A model generated the notes under the pieces. The model saw only the letters and a program-made list of their open reading frames with translations. It was not told where the DNA came from and ran no database searches. The translations under genes and the position numbers were made by a program. From NCBI GenBank assembly GCA_005239435.1, contig SZNP01000001.1, forward strand, positions 620,001 through 684,000: a stretch of DNA of 64,000 nucleotides. Reading direction: 5' to 3'. The first letter of the stretch is position 1, and every line of letters starts with the position of its first letter. This DNA is from Halorussus salinisoli. GTDB taxonomy: Archaea > Halobacteriota > Halobacteria > Halobacteriales > Haladaptataceae. Positions 1-9,144 of the stretch are shown here, piece after piece.

Positions 1-667
1 CGCCAGCTTCCATAATCATCTCGCTGGCGAACTCCATGCCTGTCGTTGTGCAGTCCAACGTCTCAAGTGCCTCTTTGCTCAACACACGGAATCCACTGTG
101 GGCGTCCGACACCCCAGCCCCGTAGAAGACGTTCAAAAACTTCGTCAACAACGGGTTGCCGATGTACTGGTGGAGTTTCGGCATAGCACCGGGCATGATT
201 TCACCGTCAAGGCGACTGCCCATCACCATATCCACCTCACCGTGGACGACGGGCTTGAGCAATCGCGGAAGGTCTTCAAAGTCATATGTGGTGTCGGCAT
301 CCCCAATCGCAATATAGTCCCCACGCGTCCGCTCAAACGCATACTGGTAGGCATACCCGTAGCCGGGCTCATCCGGTTCGACGACTCGTGCACCCATCTC
401 TCGAGCAATCTCTGGGGTGCGATCCGTTGAGCTGTCGCTGATAATGATTTCGGTAGTGATGCCGATTTCCTCAATGCCGTTTTCGATTCGCTCGATACAT
501 TCAGCGATTCCCTCTTCTTCATTGAGGGTCGGCATCACGACGCTCAGCGCCGGTTCGATGTCGCTTTCCCGGTCGACAAGTAACCCATCGGATGGCGCTG
601 GGCGTTGTTCAGTTTTCGATGCTGTCGATTGGTGGTCCGTTGTTCGTTGCGTGCCTTTAGTTGCCAT
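1..667 (-). CDS. GT2 family glycosyltransferase, C-terminus outside the window
   Basis: A GT-A fold family 2 glycosyltransferase of the dolichyl-phosphate sugar synthase type; these move a sugar from a nucleotide donor to a lipid or glycan acceptor at the membrane. After about 37 variable residues the protein reads SVVMPTLNEEEG (donor-binding start), then IIISDSSTDRTPEIA, the metal-binding GDADTTYDFED and the acceptor-side GVSDAHSGFRV, in the usual family order. The start is the ATG whose complement is at 665-667. No stop codon occurs before the window edge, so only the first 222 residues are visible. A 55-residue zinc-ribbon gene lies just upstream on the same strand. The family call is firm; the substrate is unknown. 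Confidence 0.9.
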   Translation of the reverse strand, partial: MATKGTQRTTDHQSTASKTEQRPAPSDGLLVDRESDIEPALSVVMPTLNEEEGIAECIERIENGIEEIGITTEIIISDSSTDRTPEIAREMGARVVEPDEPGYGYAYQYAFERTRGDYIAIGDADTTYDFEDLPRLLKPVVHGEVDMVMGSRLDGEIMPGAMPKLHQYIGNPLLTKFLNVFYGAGVSDAHSGFRVLSKEALETLDCTTTGMEFASEMIMEAG

Positions 668-687
668 GCGTGCCAGCGTACTCCTGA

Positions 688-855
688 TTAGTCGCTCTGC
701 GCTGCAGTTGTGTTATTGGTCTGTATCTTCTGTTGGAGTGGTGCTTCTCCGCATTTCACACAGACATACCGTTCATCAACAGTCTGGATTACCGGTGCAT
801 TGCAAGAAATGCATTTGAGTGCTGCATCACGAGCGGTGCGTGGGTAACGTGCCAT
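688..855 (-). CDS. Small CxxC zinc-ribbon protein (55 aa)
   Basis: A 55-residue protein with two knuckles, CISC near residue 15 and CVKC near residue 32, separated by about 14 residues, as in the small zinc-finger proteins common in haloarchaea. It would bind one zinc ion and may contact nucleic acid or a protein partner. The tail is polar (QTNNTTAAQSD). It is read from the ATG complementary to 853-855 and ends 20 bases before the glycosyltransferase start, so the two may be cotranscribed. The specific role is unknown. Confidence 0.7.
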   Translation of the reverse strand: MARYPRTARDAALKCISCNAPVIQTVDERYVCVKCGEAPLQQKIQTNNTTAAQSD

Positions 856-1111
856 TGTGCTTTCACGCGCACTACCCCGTAAAAGTTCTTACTGTTATGA
901 AACGTCTTTTATAGATTTCATTCTTTTCTATTAACAGTCTAAAAGACAGAATATTGTAAATTCGGCCTTAGATGGGATTGTTGTGATTCGATGAGACTGG
1001 TCCCACGGACTCTTTTGAAGAGAACCCCCAGAAAGCCAAGAAAACGGGCAATCCTATTATGCGCAGACCCGTTTGATGCCCTCTTCTAAACTAATCCCGG
1101 TTCCCCGCCAG

Positions 1112-1372
1112 TCATAGCATCCGTTTTGCTCCCATCAGCCAGCGTATCGTGACGTACACATCGTCTGGAATTGGGCTCTCAACGAGCTCAGGTTCAATGT
1201 TCGTTCCCAACTCATTGTTGAGCATGTCGACCGCTAGATATTCACATAGAATCCAACACGTAACCGAGGACGAGTAACCAACTCGGAGGAGCATTCCCGG
1301 ACTCAATCCGTCAGTACTGATATCCCACAACGTTTTATTGTCCACTGACAAGCGATGAGCGTATGTGGCCAT
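1112..1372 (-). CDS. Hypothetical protein, possibly a gene fragment
   Basis: An 86-codon open frame with no family I recognise. It has a hydrophobic stretch around residues 28-45 and ends IRWLMGAKRML. Its start codon overlaps the beginning of the decayed hydrolase gene on the other strand, and the region between here and base 2000 shows gene decay, so it could be the remains of a longer gene. The start is arbitrary. Kept only because the frame is open and uninterrupted. Confidence 0.25.
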   Translation of the reverse strand: MATYAHRLSVDNKTLWDISTDGLSPGMLLRVGYSSSVTCWILCEYLAVDMLNNELGTNIEPELVESPIPDDVYVTIRWLMGAKRML

Positions 1373-1952
1373 AGGGACACCTCGCCGTCGGCTATCTCGT
1401 CTACACGCTCGTCACCCAGATCCGTAATCACCACTTCCTACAGGTCTATCCAATTATTGCTCTTGCAGTCGGCACCCAGTTTCCTGATCTCATCGATAAA
1501 CCACTCGCGTGGACGTTTGGTATCCTTCCAAACAGCCGCTCACTTACTCATTCAGTGTTGACTGCAATCATTGTCATTACCGCGCTTCGATTCCTCATCC
1601 AACACAGACACCATCTCCGCCATGTAACTGCATTTAGCATCAGGTATCTCTCGCATCTCGGTGCCGATGCACTCCACCCCTTCATAACAGGCGAGTATTA
1701 CTACTCGCCTTCCTCGCCTGGCCAGTTGTCCCACCAATTAAATATCCCACCGGAAAGAGCTTCCTCTCACATTTCCAAGGAATCGAGATTACGTCGTTCT
1801 TCGCCTTCGAACTCGCTCTTGTTGTACTTGCAGTCGGCTTCTGGGTCCAGGACGGCATGCCGGGACTCTCCCCCGTAAATACTATTTTACGAAAGGTATA
1901 CCGAAAGCTGACCGTAGACCAATACACTACGTCTTCCCTACACTATACATGA
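1363..1952 (+). pseudogene. YdjM-like membrane-bound metal-dependent hydrolase, disrupted
   Basis: Reading from the ATG at 1363 gives MWP, then a TAG at 1372-1374, then GHLAVGYLVYTLV and the rest of a LexA-binding/inner-membrane-associated (YdjM) type hydrolase. Family members start with M(M)WPWGHLAVGY, so the TAG replaces the tryptophan codon. The conserved H-D positions follow (GTQFPDLIDKP, SRSLTHSVL, SHLGADALHP). The frame then shifts near 1700-1704 after GEYYY; the downstream frame reads LAFLAWPVVPP and continues to a TGA at 1950. One nonsense change plus a one-base deletion make it a pseudogene. The family is known only as a predicted membrane hydrolase. Confidence 0.75.
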
Positions 1953-1984
1953 CCACCCAAAATCGAGGAGAGAACTATTAACGA

Positions 1985-2218
1985 TTATTTTTCCTCCTCG
2001 CAAACCGCTTCTTGAAGGTCTCCTAATAAATCAGGATAGTTTTCTGCAAGTATTGTTACATCCTCGGGGACTTCTTCATTGATACGTTTGCGTACTCGTG
2101 AGACGGCTTGATAGCGCTTTTCTGTACCTTCATACTCATCTTCACTTAAGTATTCCCGGTCAGTGTCTGTCATGAGAGCGCGATATCTGCTCACAGTAAC
2201 TCCGCTTTTGGTTTGCAT
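1985..2218 (-). CDS. Conserved haloarchaeal small acidic protein (77 aa)
   Basis: A 77-residue charged protein with the pattern ALMTDTDREYLS...RYQAVSRVRKRINEEVPEDVTIL, which I recognise as a widespread, uncharacterised haloarchaeal family; most members have LTDxERExL followed by SRVRxRIxEEL. It is probably helical and soluble, with no membrane segment. On its own strand a TTTAAG box lies about 27 bases before the ATG, which implies a leaderless transcript. Palindromic sites at 2254-2284 sit just upstream of that box, so the gene is probably regulated there. Function unknown. Confidence 0.7.
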   Translation of the reverse strand: MQTKSGVTVSRYRALMTDTDREYLSEDEYEGTEKRYQAVSRVRKRINEEVPEDVTILAENYPDLLGDLQEAVCEEEK

Positions 2219-2253
2219 CTATGTGAATATATCTGCCTCTACGACTTAAACAT

Positions 2254-2284
2254 TTGCACTAGTGCAATCATGTGCACTAATGCA
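2254..2284. promoter_or_regulatory. Tandem palindromic operator between divergent genes
   Basis: TTGCACTAGTGCAA at 2254-2267 is a perfect 14-base palindrome. TGCACTAATGCA at 2273-2284 repeats its outer arms (TGCA...TGCA). The centres are 18 bases apart. The first site covers the likely BRE position of the leftward gene (start 2218), and the second touches the TTATAAAC box (about 2287-2294) of the rightward operon. This is the layout of a shared operator for a dimeric regulator. The regulator is not identified. Confidence 0.6.
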
Positions 2285-2329
2285 AAGTTATAAACTGCGG
2301 GGACTACAATAGATTAATAGAAGCGCGAT

Positions 2330-2389
2330 ATGCCGCAGGAATCTGTGGCCCGCTGTTGGAGCAGCGGACCGCGCTTCAGGAGCAACTGA
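2330..2389 (+). CDS. Possible 19-residue leader peptide
   Basis: An ATG at 2330 opens a 19-codon frame that ends in TGA at 2387-2389, three bases before the next ATG. It lies at a leaderless distance from the TTATAAAC box at about 2287. Inside it, GGCCCGCTG (2347-2355) can pair with CAGCGGACC (2362-2370) with one mismatch. Position and hairpin suggest a leader for the downstream operon, but the frame is short and could be chance. Confidence 0.25.
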   Translation: MPQESVARCWSSGPRFRSN

Positions 2390-2392
2390 AGC

Positions 2393-2602
2393 ATGTCAAC
2401 GAATGCAACCGCGAGTGAAGAGTGTTCCGACGAATCGTCGTCAACTGCCTTCGACCCCTCGGCAAATATCACAGGCCCTCACACGGGATACGACGCCTAC
2501 GGGAATGTCGATTATACGTTCTATCGGTGTGAGACGTGTGGGCGTGAGTCTGCTAACGACGTGGCTGAAATCCTGCACGCCAAGGACTGCCCTGGAAACT
2601 AA
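2393..2602 (+). CDS. Small protein with CxxC...C motif (69 aa)
   Basis: First sizeable gene of a four-gene run. It is Ser/Thr/acid-rich for about 35 residues, followed by YRCETCGRESANDVAEILHAKDCPGN: one CxxC and a distant Cys/His that together could bind zinc. The start is the ATG at 2393. The stop is followed 21 bases later by the next start, the same spacing as after gene two, which supports cotranscription. I do not recognise the family. Confidence 0.6.
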   Translation: MSTNATASEECSDESSSTAFDPSANITGPHTGYDAYGNVDYTFYRCETCGRESANDVAEILHAKDCPGN

Positions 2603-2623
2603 CCACCGTAATCCTTCACACTC

Positions 2624-2977
2624 ATGTCTGAACTCGTTTCTGAGACGGCGGTGGAACAGGCACTTCTTGGACTGCAGGTCGGCCAGCAGCAGTCCTGTGA
2701 CTGGTGCTGTGAATGCGGTCGGGAACTCCATAGCGGAACTCAAGTAACTGCATACGCGTACAAACCAGCGGACGAACCACGATGGGAGGTCCTACGCGTG
2801 TACTGCCAGGCGTGCACGCACACTGAGATTGAGACGCCGACGCTTGGGACAGCGGAAGTGTTGGTGTCGGCGTGTCTGGCGCTGACGCAACTCGCTGCTC
2901 GCCAGACCACACGGCTCGTCCTCTCCGACGTTGAACTGCACACCCATAGTGCACTGACCGACGGCACAAGCCCCTAA
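2624..2977 (+). CDS. Zinc-ribbon hypothetical protein (117 aa)
   Basis: Second gene of the run. A short N-terminal helix leads into CDWCCECGRELHSGTQV and then VYCQACTHTEI, two CxxC pairs that would form a zinc ribbon. The second half is a hydrophobic helix followed by VLSDVELHTHS. It resembles the plasmid- and virus-borne zinc-ribbon proteins of haloarchaea, whose roles are mostly unknown. It probably works with the coiled-coil protein encoded at the end of the operon, but that is inferred only from position. Confidence 0.65.
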   Translation: MSELVSETAVEQALLGLQVGQQQSCDWCCECGRELHSGTQVTAYAYKPADEPRWEVLRVYCQACTHTEIETPTLGTAEVLVSACLALTQLAARQTTRLVLSDVELHTHSALTDGTSP

Positions 2978-2998
2978 CCAACCTTTTCTCACTCCCCC

Positions 2999-3157
2999 AT
3001 GTCTCTCACAATTCATCCACATCGACAGTCCCACAAGCACGAACAACTCCCTGCAACCCATCAACAGCCACGGACTCCCCGATACACAATCGATGCACCA
3101 ATACAGCGATCGTCCACGGCAACCGACCTCATCCGAATAGAGCGAGGGCAGCGATGA
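2999..3157 (+). CDS. Small basic hypothetical protein (52 aa), coupled to the next gene
   Basis: An ATG at 2999, 21 bases after the preceding stop, opens a 52-codon frame rich in His, Gln, Arg and Pro. Its TGA (3155-3157) overlaps the ATG of the next gene as ATGA, a layout usually seen in translationally coupled genes. The spacing matches the other genes of the run, so I take it as real despite its length. No domain is recognisable. Confidence 0.5.
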   Translation: MSLTIHPHRQSHKHEQLPATHQQPRTPRYTIDAPIQRSSTATDLIRIERGQR

Positions 3158-4017
3158 GTACTCAGCGTAGCCCGCAAGCGACAACCGTCGAGAAACTTGC
3201 AGCTCACGTCCAACAACTCACCGAGCGCGTCAGCGACCTCGAAGCAGAACTCAAAGAGAAAACCGCCCAAATTGAGACACTGGAGGCCGGCCTTCAAGAG
3301 GAACGCCAGAAGCGACACGCCGTTGAAGACCGACTAGCGGACGCCGAACAGAAGCTCGACCAAATCGAGTTCAAAGGCGTCGACTGCCCAGACGAAGCGG
3401 ACGCGCCCAACCTCTTCATTGCGGGCATCCCAATCGGCCAGATGGTCACCAGCCACGGCGACGCTATCGACCGGCTTGAACACAACCTCGAGGACCACCA
3501 AGAGACCATACAAGACGAGATCACCAGCGAGGAGAACACTCGCGTCAAAGAGGACAGCAAGATTCGACGTCGGCTCTCACACGTCGAAGACACGGTCGGC
3601 ATCGACGTGCCCGAAGCCATCCACACCGCCGAAGCCGGCACCGACACCCAGCATCTCTCGAAACTCGAACGGTTCATCCGCCATGGCCCAGAGGCCGTGA
3701 CTGATGGTCGCGTCTACCCCGTGCATGAACGTGCTCGCGAAATCGCGCTCAACCTCGCCGACTGGGGCACCAAGATCAACGACGCCTACGGCAAACGCGT
3801 TCGGTTGCGCTCGGTCAAGGACAACCTCAAAACGCATCTCGAAGCCGCGTTCGACCGGTCGTTCCAATGGGGTGAAGTCTACCGCGCCATGGAGAAACTC
3901 GACGACTTAGCAGAGGGAAGCCAACTCTCCCTCAAACACGGCACCAAGGACGAAGGCAAGTACGTCCTCGAGTTGAAGTTCAGCGATGGTCGCGGCTCCT
4001 CGTTCGCAACGGAGTGA
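3154..4017 (+). CDS. Coiled-coil protein with winged-helix-like C-terminus (287 aa)
   Basis: Residues about 10-75 form heptads (AHVQQLTERVSDLEAEL and onward) predicting a long parallel coiled coil. A middle segment (ADAPNLFIAGIPIGQMV) is followed by a second helical stretch around residues 105-150. Residues from about 195 (IALNLADWGTKINDAYG) to the end resemble a wHTH fold: helix-turn-helix, then the strand-rich KYVLELKF. Proteins of this build are frequent on haloarchaeal plasmids and are thought to bind DNA; no member is characterised to my knowledge. It is the last gene of its operon. A 40-base piece of it recurs at 5109-5148. Confidence 0.65.
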   Translation: MSTQRSPQATTVEKLAAHVQQLTERVSDLEAELKEKTAQIETLEAGLQEERQKRHAVEDRLADAEQKLDQIEFKGVDCPDEADAPNLFIAGIPIGQMVTSHGDAIDRLEHNLEDHQETIQDEITSEENTRVKEDSKIRRRLSHVEDTVGIDVPEAIHTAEAGTDTQHLSKLERFIRHGPEAVTDGRVYPVHERAREIALNLADWGTKINDAYGKRVRLRSVKDNLKTHLEAAFDRSFQWGEVYRAMEKLDDLAEGSQLSLKHGTKDEGKYVLELKFSDGRGSSFATE

Positions 4018-4279
4018 TCGACGATGGTGCTGTCGCCTACACATGATGTAAGCCCGGTAAACCCACGGCGGTGTAACCACCGTACGACCAATCATCAAAC
4101 CAACTCACGATAGGCCACCAACGAACTCCCGTACCGAGATTGCAGTGCTGTTAGCATGGGTTGGGTAGCTGTATGTGTATTTCTCTATCGGCAGTCTACG
4201 GCAGTACTGCGGACAGTCGCAGCGGAGTACCGTCTTACAGCAGGTGTAATCTACCGGCGAGCACTAATTGAGCGAGCCA
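4018..4279. other. Intergenic stretch, no clear gene
   Basis: About 260 bases between convergent genes. A 50-codon plus-strand frame (ATG at about 4156) runs into the toxin remnant but shows no recognisable motif, so it is not called. No strong terminator hairpin was seen. Confidence 0.3.
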
Positions 4280-4632
4280 CTACTGGAGTTCTCCAACGAG
4301 CGCCGTGACCGCTTCATCGACGAGGTCGGTCTCTAGACGACCCTGCCAGAAATCGATATCTTCGTGGCTGATCGATTGGACACTCCAGGGTGCAATCCGG
4401 CTCTCATCCGGCGTCCCACCACGAAGCCAACTTTGCTCGGGGATGTCGATAAGGCCGTCCATCCAGGATTTCGATGTCAACGTCAGTACGATGTACTGGT
4501 CACCGTGGAACGGACGCCCCTTGTGGTTCGAAAGAACGAGCCAAGGCCGAGCGGCTCCTTCATCTTTGAACGGGTCATCACCGTAGACGACGTCGCCTTG
4601 CTCGAAAATCGGGGAGGTCCTTTGTCGGTCAC
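4280..4632 (-). pseudogene. PemK/MazF-like toxin, frameshifted near its start
   Basis: The main frame reads IFEQGDVVYGDDPFKDEG, then RPWLVLSNHKGRPFHGDQY, then LTLTSKSW, the strand order of PemK/MazF-like mRNA interferases of haloarchaeal toxin pairs. This frame has no start codon: going upstream it meets TAG. A GTG overlapping the antitoxin stop (4630-4632) starts MTDK and then leaves the toxin frame; adding one base after the AAA codon would join the two as MTDKRTSPIF. The toxin has therefore probably lost one base and is inactive, unless frameshifting occurs. The partner antitoxin lies directly upstream. Confidence 0.7.
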
Positions 4633-5000
4633 TGATTGTTCTCTACGCTTGGATGGGGGTCGCTTGGGGCGTGTTCACGCCATGTTTCTTTGTCCTCTGC
4701 ACCGAGTTGTTCGTTGAACAGAGCTGTTGCCCGTTCGTAGCCGGTGTAGCTTTTGAGTCGATCTGGGTCGTCGATTACCGCCCAGTACGTTGCCTTGTGT
4801 TCGACCAAGCCGCGGTCTTTCAACCGTGAGAGTGCGGTGCTCACTGCGCCCTCGTCTAAGCCGACTTGAGAGGCGATTTCGCGTGCTTTGAATGCACGGT
4901 CTTCGTGGGTAGCGAGAAACCCGAGTACTTGGTCTGGGACAGAGAGTTCCGCAAGTTCGTCCTCACTTGTGTTCTCGAAGGTTTCTCGATCGATAGACAT
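4629..5000 (-). CDS. Winged-helix antitoxin of a PemK-type pair (123 aa)
   Basis: A MarR/ArsR-like wHTH: residues about 22-75 read VPDQVLGFLATHEDRAFKA, then REIASQVGLDEGAVSTALSRL and KDRGLVEHK (recognition helix, then wing). The C-terminal half (YTGYERATALFNEQLGAED) is the toxin-binding type of tail seen in haloarchaeal MazF/PemK-associated antitoxins. The TGA overlaps the GTG of the toxin gene by four bases, the usual operon layout. The antitoxin frame is intact while the toxin is frameshifted, as expected if the toxin was lost first. It probably represses its own promoter. Confidence 0.75.
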   Translation of the reverse strand: MSIDRETFENTSEDELAELSVPDQVLGFLATHEDRAFKAREIASQVGLDEGAVSTALSRLKDRGLVEHKATYWAVIDDPDRLKSYTGYERATALFNEQLGAEDKETWREHAPSDPHPSVENNQ

Positions 5001-5108
5001 CGTTAAATGGAGGTATGACGTCCATCGTGAAGAGTGTTAGGAGTGAAACCTGCGAAAACATTGAAGGCTACATTCGGATTGTACAACGGTTAACGAGAGC
5101 TCACTGCA

Positions 5109-5148
5109 ATGGTCCAGAGGCCGTGACTGATGGCCGCGTCTACCCCGT
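5109..5148 (+). repeat. Partial 40-bp copy of coiled-coil gene sequence
   Basis: Bases 5109-5148 match 3683-3722, inside the coiled-coil gene, at 38 of 40 positions. Sequences on either side do not match. It is a short transposed or recombined scrap, and shows that a second copy of that gene once lay here or that the intervening toxin-antitoxin block was inserted. Confidence 0.7.
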
Positions 5149-5238
5149 CGTTGTTTCTATGGTCTGATATCAAGGCGCTGGTGGAGTTCCACAGGTTTGT
5201 TTGTCTCTGCGTGAGGCCGTTTATCGGAGGCACGTATT

Positions 5239-5313
5239 CTATATCTCAGGTCTTTTGTCTTCGTGCGACTCTTCGAAGAGTTCGTGTGGAAGTTTGGTGT
5301 TCGCTCGCTCCGG
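5239..5313 (-). pseudogene. Remnant of RHH-type antitoxin N-terminus
   Basis: The minus strand reads ERANTKLPHELFEESHEDK and then stops. This matches the intact antitoxin at 13898-14092 (ERANIKVPRELFEELRDDK), but the initiating ATG is now CCG and the frame ends after about 24 codons. It is a decayed paralogue. The palindromic operator at 5322-5333 still stands in front of it. Confidence 0.6.
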
Positions 5314-5315
5314 AG

Positions 5316-5372
5316 AGTGTATCCCAATTGGGAGCATAGCTGCTTTGCTTGTATCCTAATTGTATCCCATGG
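5316..5372. promoter_or_regulatory. Operator of the decayed RHH antitoxin
   Basis: TCCCAATTGGGA at 5322-5333 is a perfect palindrome inside GTATCCCAATTGGGAGCAT. About 20 bases further, GTATCCTAATTGTATCCC repeats the half-site. A closely similar block occurs at 8961-9005 in front of another remnant of the same antitoxin, so the site is conserved with the gene and is the likely autoregulatory operator. Confidence 0.55.
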
Positions 5373-5534
5373 GGGTTTTCTAAAGCAGCGGAATTGCATT
5401 CCGTTGGTTTTCAGTTGGGCTTGACAAGGCCGATCGTCCAATGAGAATCTTCTAATGCAGGTTTCTTGCTCCTCGTAGTGGTCGAGATTATGTGAGTGAT
5501 TAATGATATGTGGGGGGGTGCCTCTTCAGCACCG

Positions 5535-5769
5535 ATGTCAACTGAATATCCACTCGAGGAACTTGCAAGCCTCCCGAGTTTCTACCACCCTGCCGCATCA
5601 CCTGACGGCGATGCAATCGCAGTATACTACGATGGTACTGGCCGAAACGAACTCTACATAGTTGATCCCGAGACGGGCGAGAAAACCCAAGTCAGCGATG
5701 GGAATATCCCACGAGACGCTAGATATCCATTCCGCTGGGCGCCCTCTAGAGAGCAGTTTTATCTAAAGT
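5535..5769 (+). pseudogene. S9 family peptidase, N-terminal part cut off by an IS
   Basis: Start of a prolyl-oligopeptidase family (S9) protein: MSTEYPLEELASLPSF, then the first beta-propeller blades (SPDGDAIAVYY, NELYIVDPETGEK). The frame stays open to about 5765 (WAPSREQFYL) and then enters the left end of an IS1341-type element. The rest of the gene resumes at about 7253 on the other side (FHQDDDGDEQNDI). Rejoined, the protein would be about 615 residues, normal for haloarchaeal S9 peptidases. The ATG at 5535 is chosen because it opens directly on the conserved N-terminal sequence. Confidence 0.8.
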
Positions 5770-7252
<1,483 letters not shown>

Positions 7253-8863
7253 TTCCATCAGGACGACGATGGCGACGAGCAGAACGACATCATGGCCGTC
7301 GACCACGAGGGCGAAGTCGAAGCTATCGTCGAAAACGATAGCCAGTGCATGATAACCGACGTCAGTCAAGACGGCAGTCGACTGCTGTTCATGAGTGACG
7401 CAGGCGACCAATTGAACCTCTACGAACATGACCGTGAATCCGGCAAGACAACCCAACTCCCAGAGTACCGTTTACCAGTTCGGCACGGTCACTACTCTCC
7501 TGACGCCGACCAGATAGCGTACACGGCGAACGAAACAGACGATCTCGATAACCGGGACGTCTACGTGGCGGACGCTGACAGGTCGAACGCCCGAAATCTC
7601 GAAATCGGTGAGGTTGGTGCTGAAGCTAGTGTAGTCGACTGGCACCCCGACGGTGACCGCTTACTCGTTTCGGACAACTCGACCGACAAGCCCCGGTGTG
7701 GCGTCTATCATCTCGAACAAGATGACGTGACTTGGTACACGGACGAGGAGGACGTTGAGTCTCCGACGACGTTCCTTCCGGACGGACGTGGGTTCTTAGC
7801 GACTCGGACACAGGAGTGTGCAGTCGTTCCGGTTGTCTACGACCTTGAGTCAGGCCGAGCCCGAGAACTCGATCTGCCCGAGGGTGTTGCCTCCGTCCCG
7901 GGGTACGGTGATGCCGCTCTTCTCTCGGAGTCGGAAATACTGCTTACCCAAGAAACCCCGACGCAGCGTTCGGCATTACTCATTCATGACCTCGAAACCG
8001 GCGAAACCCGAACGGTACTTGAGCCGGAGTATGGCGACCTCGACCCAGAGGGTTTCGTCGATTGCGACTACCATACCTTTGAATCCCATGACGGGGTGGA
8101 GATAGAACTCCTCGTCTATGATTCGGGCGAACGGCCGTCGCCAGCAGTCGTGAAAGTACACGGCGGTCCGCCGACACAGGACCTCCGAGATTTTGATTTG
8201 TACGCACAGTTCCTCGCGACACGTGGCTACAGCGTGCTGGAGGTCAACTACCGCGGGTCCACCGGGCGTGGTCGTGAATTCAAAAACATGATCAACGATG
8301 ACTGGGGTGGTGCCGAACAGGGCGACATCGCTGAGGGCGTCCGCTGGCTCGCTCAAAAAGACTGGGTCGACGAGGACCGAATCGCGGTCTTCGGCGGCTC
8401 CTATGGTGGATACTCAGCATACATGCAGATGCTTCAATACCCAGAGCTGTATGCCGCAGGCATTGCTTGGATCGGCATTACCGACCTACTGGCGCTCTAC
8501 GAGGAGTCGATGCCTCACTTCAAATCCATGCTCGAAAAGTATCTCGGTGATTCCGAAGAAAATCGAGCACTCTACCGCGAGCGTTCGCCCATCGAACACG
8601 TTACGAATCTCGATTCGCCGCTCTGTATCGTCCACGGCGTCAACGACCCGCGATGCCCAATTAGCCAGGCACGGCTTTTCCGAGACGCACTAGAGGACGC
8701 CGGCTACGAAGCGGGCACCAACGGAGACTTCGAATACAACGAACTCGGCGAGGAAGGCCACGGCTCCACAGACATCGATCAGAAAATCCGCGCGTTCAAC
8801 ATCCTTGCAGACTTCCTCAATCGACGAGTCCCCATCGAGAAAACCACCGAACAGACCCATTGA
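7253..8863 (+). pseudogene. S9 family peptidase, catalytic part downstream of the IS
   Basis: Continuation of the split peptidase. Beta-propeller blades run to about 8050, then the alpha/beta-hydrolase domain: VKVHGGPPTQDLRDF, the nucleophile motif GGSYGGYS, the acid in VHGVNDPRCP and the histidine in EEGHGSTD. The domain is complete, and an internal ATG (7292) could in theory start a truncated protein, but the N-terminal blades would be missing. The terminal TGA lies in the sequence TGACATCCTCC, which is an IS right end (see 8861), so the C-terminus may also be slightly altered. Confidence 0.8.
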
Positions 8864-8919
8864 CATCCTCCCCCTCCCTGAAGGGCGAGGATTTCCGCGT
8901 CTTCAGGCGCGAGAGGAGG
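8861..8919 (-). mobile_element. Solo right end of an IS200/IS605-type element
   Basis: TGACATCCTCC followed by an imperfect GC hairpin (CCTCCCTGAAGGGCGAGG) matches, in reverse orientation, the right end of the TnpB element at 15661-15690 (GGAGGATGTCA). No tnpB remains. The fragment runs into a truncated RHH antitoxin gene. Confidence 0.55.
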
Positions 8920-9005
8920 TCAATACGTTGTCGTGATTTTGATGTTTGCACGTTGCATGTGTATCCCAAGTGGGAGCATGTCTTCTTCACTGTTATCCCA
9001 GTTGT
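8920..9005 (-). pseudogene. Truncated RHH antitoxin start with its operator
   Basis: From the ATG complementary to 8956-8958 the minus strand reads MQRANIK and is then cut by the IS end, with a stop after 12 codons. Directly upstream are GTATCCCAAGTGGGAGCAT (8961-8979, palindromic TCCCA..TGGGA) and GTTATCCCAGTTGTATCC, the same promoter block as at 5316-5372. It is a second decayed copy of the antitoxin whose intact form is at 13898-14092. Confidence 0.55.
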
Positions 9006-9105
9006 ATCCTATGAGTTATCTGTGGCTGAAGCCGTGAGATTAAGCGTGGACTCCAATTCTGGCCGATTTTTATTTACAATGGTTTGTTTTTTGTATCGTC
9101 GCTTC

Positions 9106-9144
9106 TTTATACCTCGTTGCATAATATCAGACAGTGTCTGATAT
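9106..9144 (+). promoter_or_regulatory. TATA box and perfect palindromic operator of the MNT/HEPN operon
   Basis: TTTATA at 9106-9111 predicts a transcript start near 9135. ATATCAGACA (9124-9133) and its exact complement TGTCTGATAT (9135-9144) flank a single G, giving a perfect 10-base inverted repeat that covers the predicted start site and the start codon. Binding there would block transcription. The product of the first gene begins with a wHTH domain and is the obvious candidate repressor. Confidence 0.65.

Noticed and set aside
2622..2981. Minus-strand frames opposite the zinc-ribbon gene
   Set aside because: The plus strand has the paired CxxC motifs and operon spacing; the minus frames are shadows.
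4156..4308. 50-codon plus-strand frame overlapping the toxin remnant
   Set aside because: No recognisable sequence, no promoter, and it runs into the opposite-strand toxin remnant.
5496..5534. Upstream in-frame start of the S9 peptidase giving MINDMWGG
   Set aside because: Family members begin near the MSTEYPLEEL sequence; the extra residues resemble by chance a motif inside the same protein (MINDDWGG).
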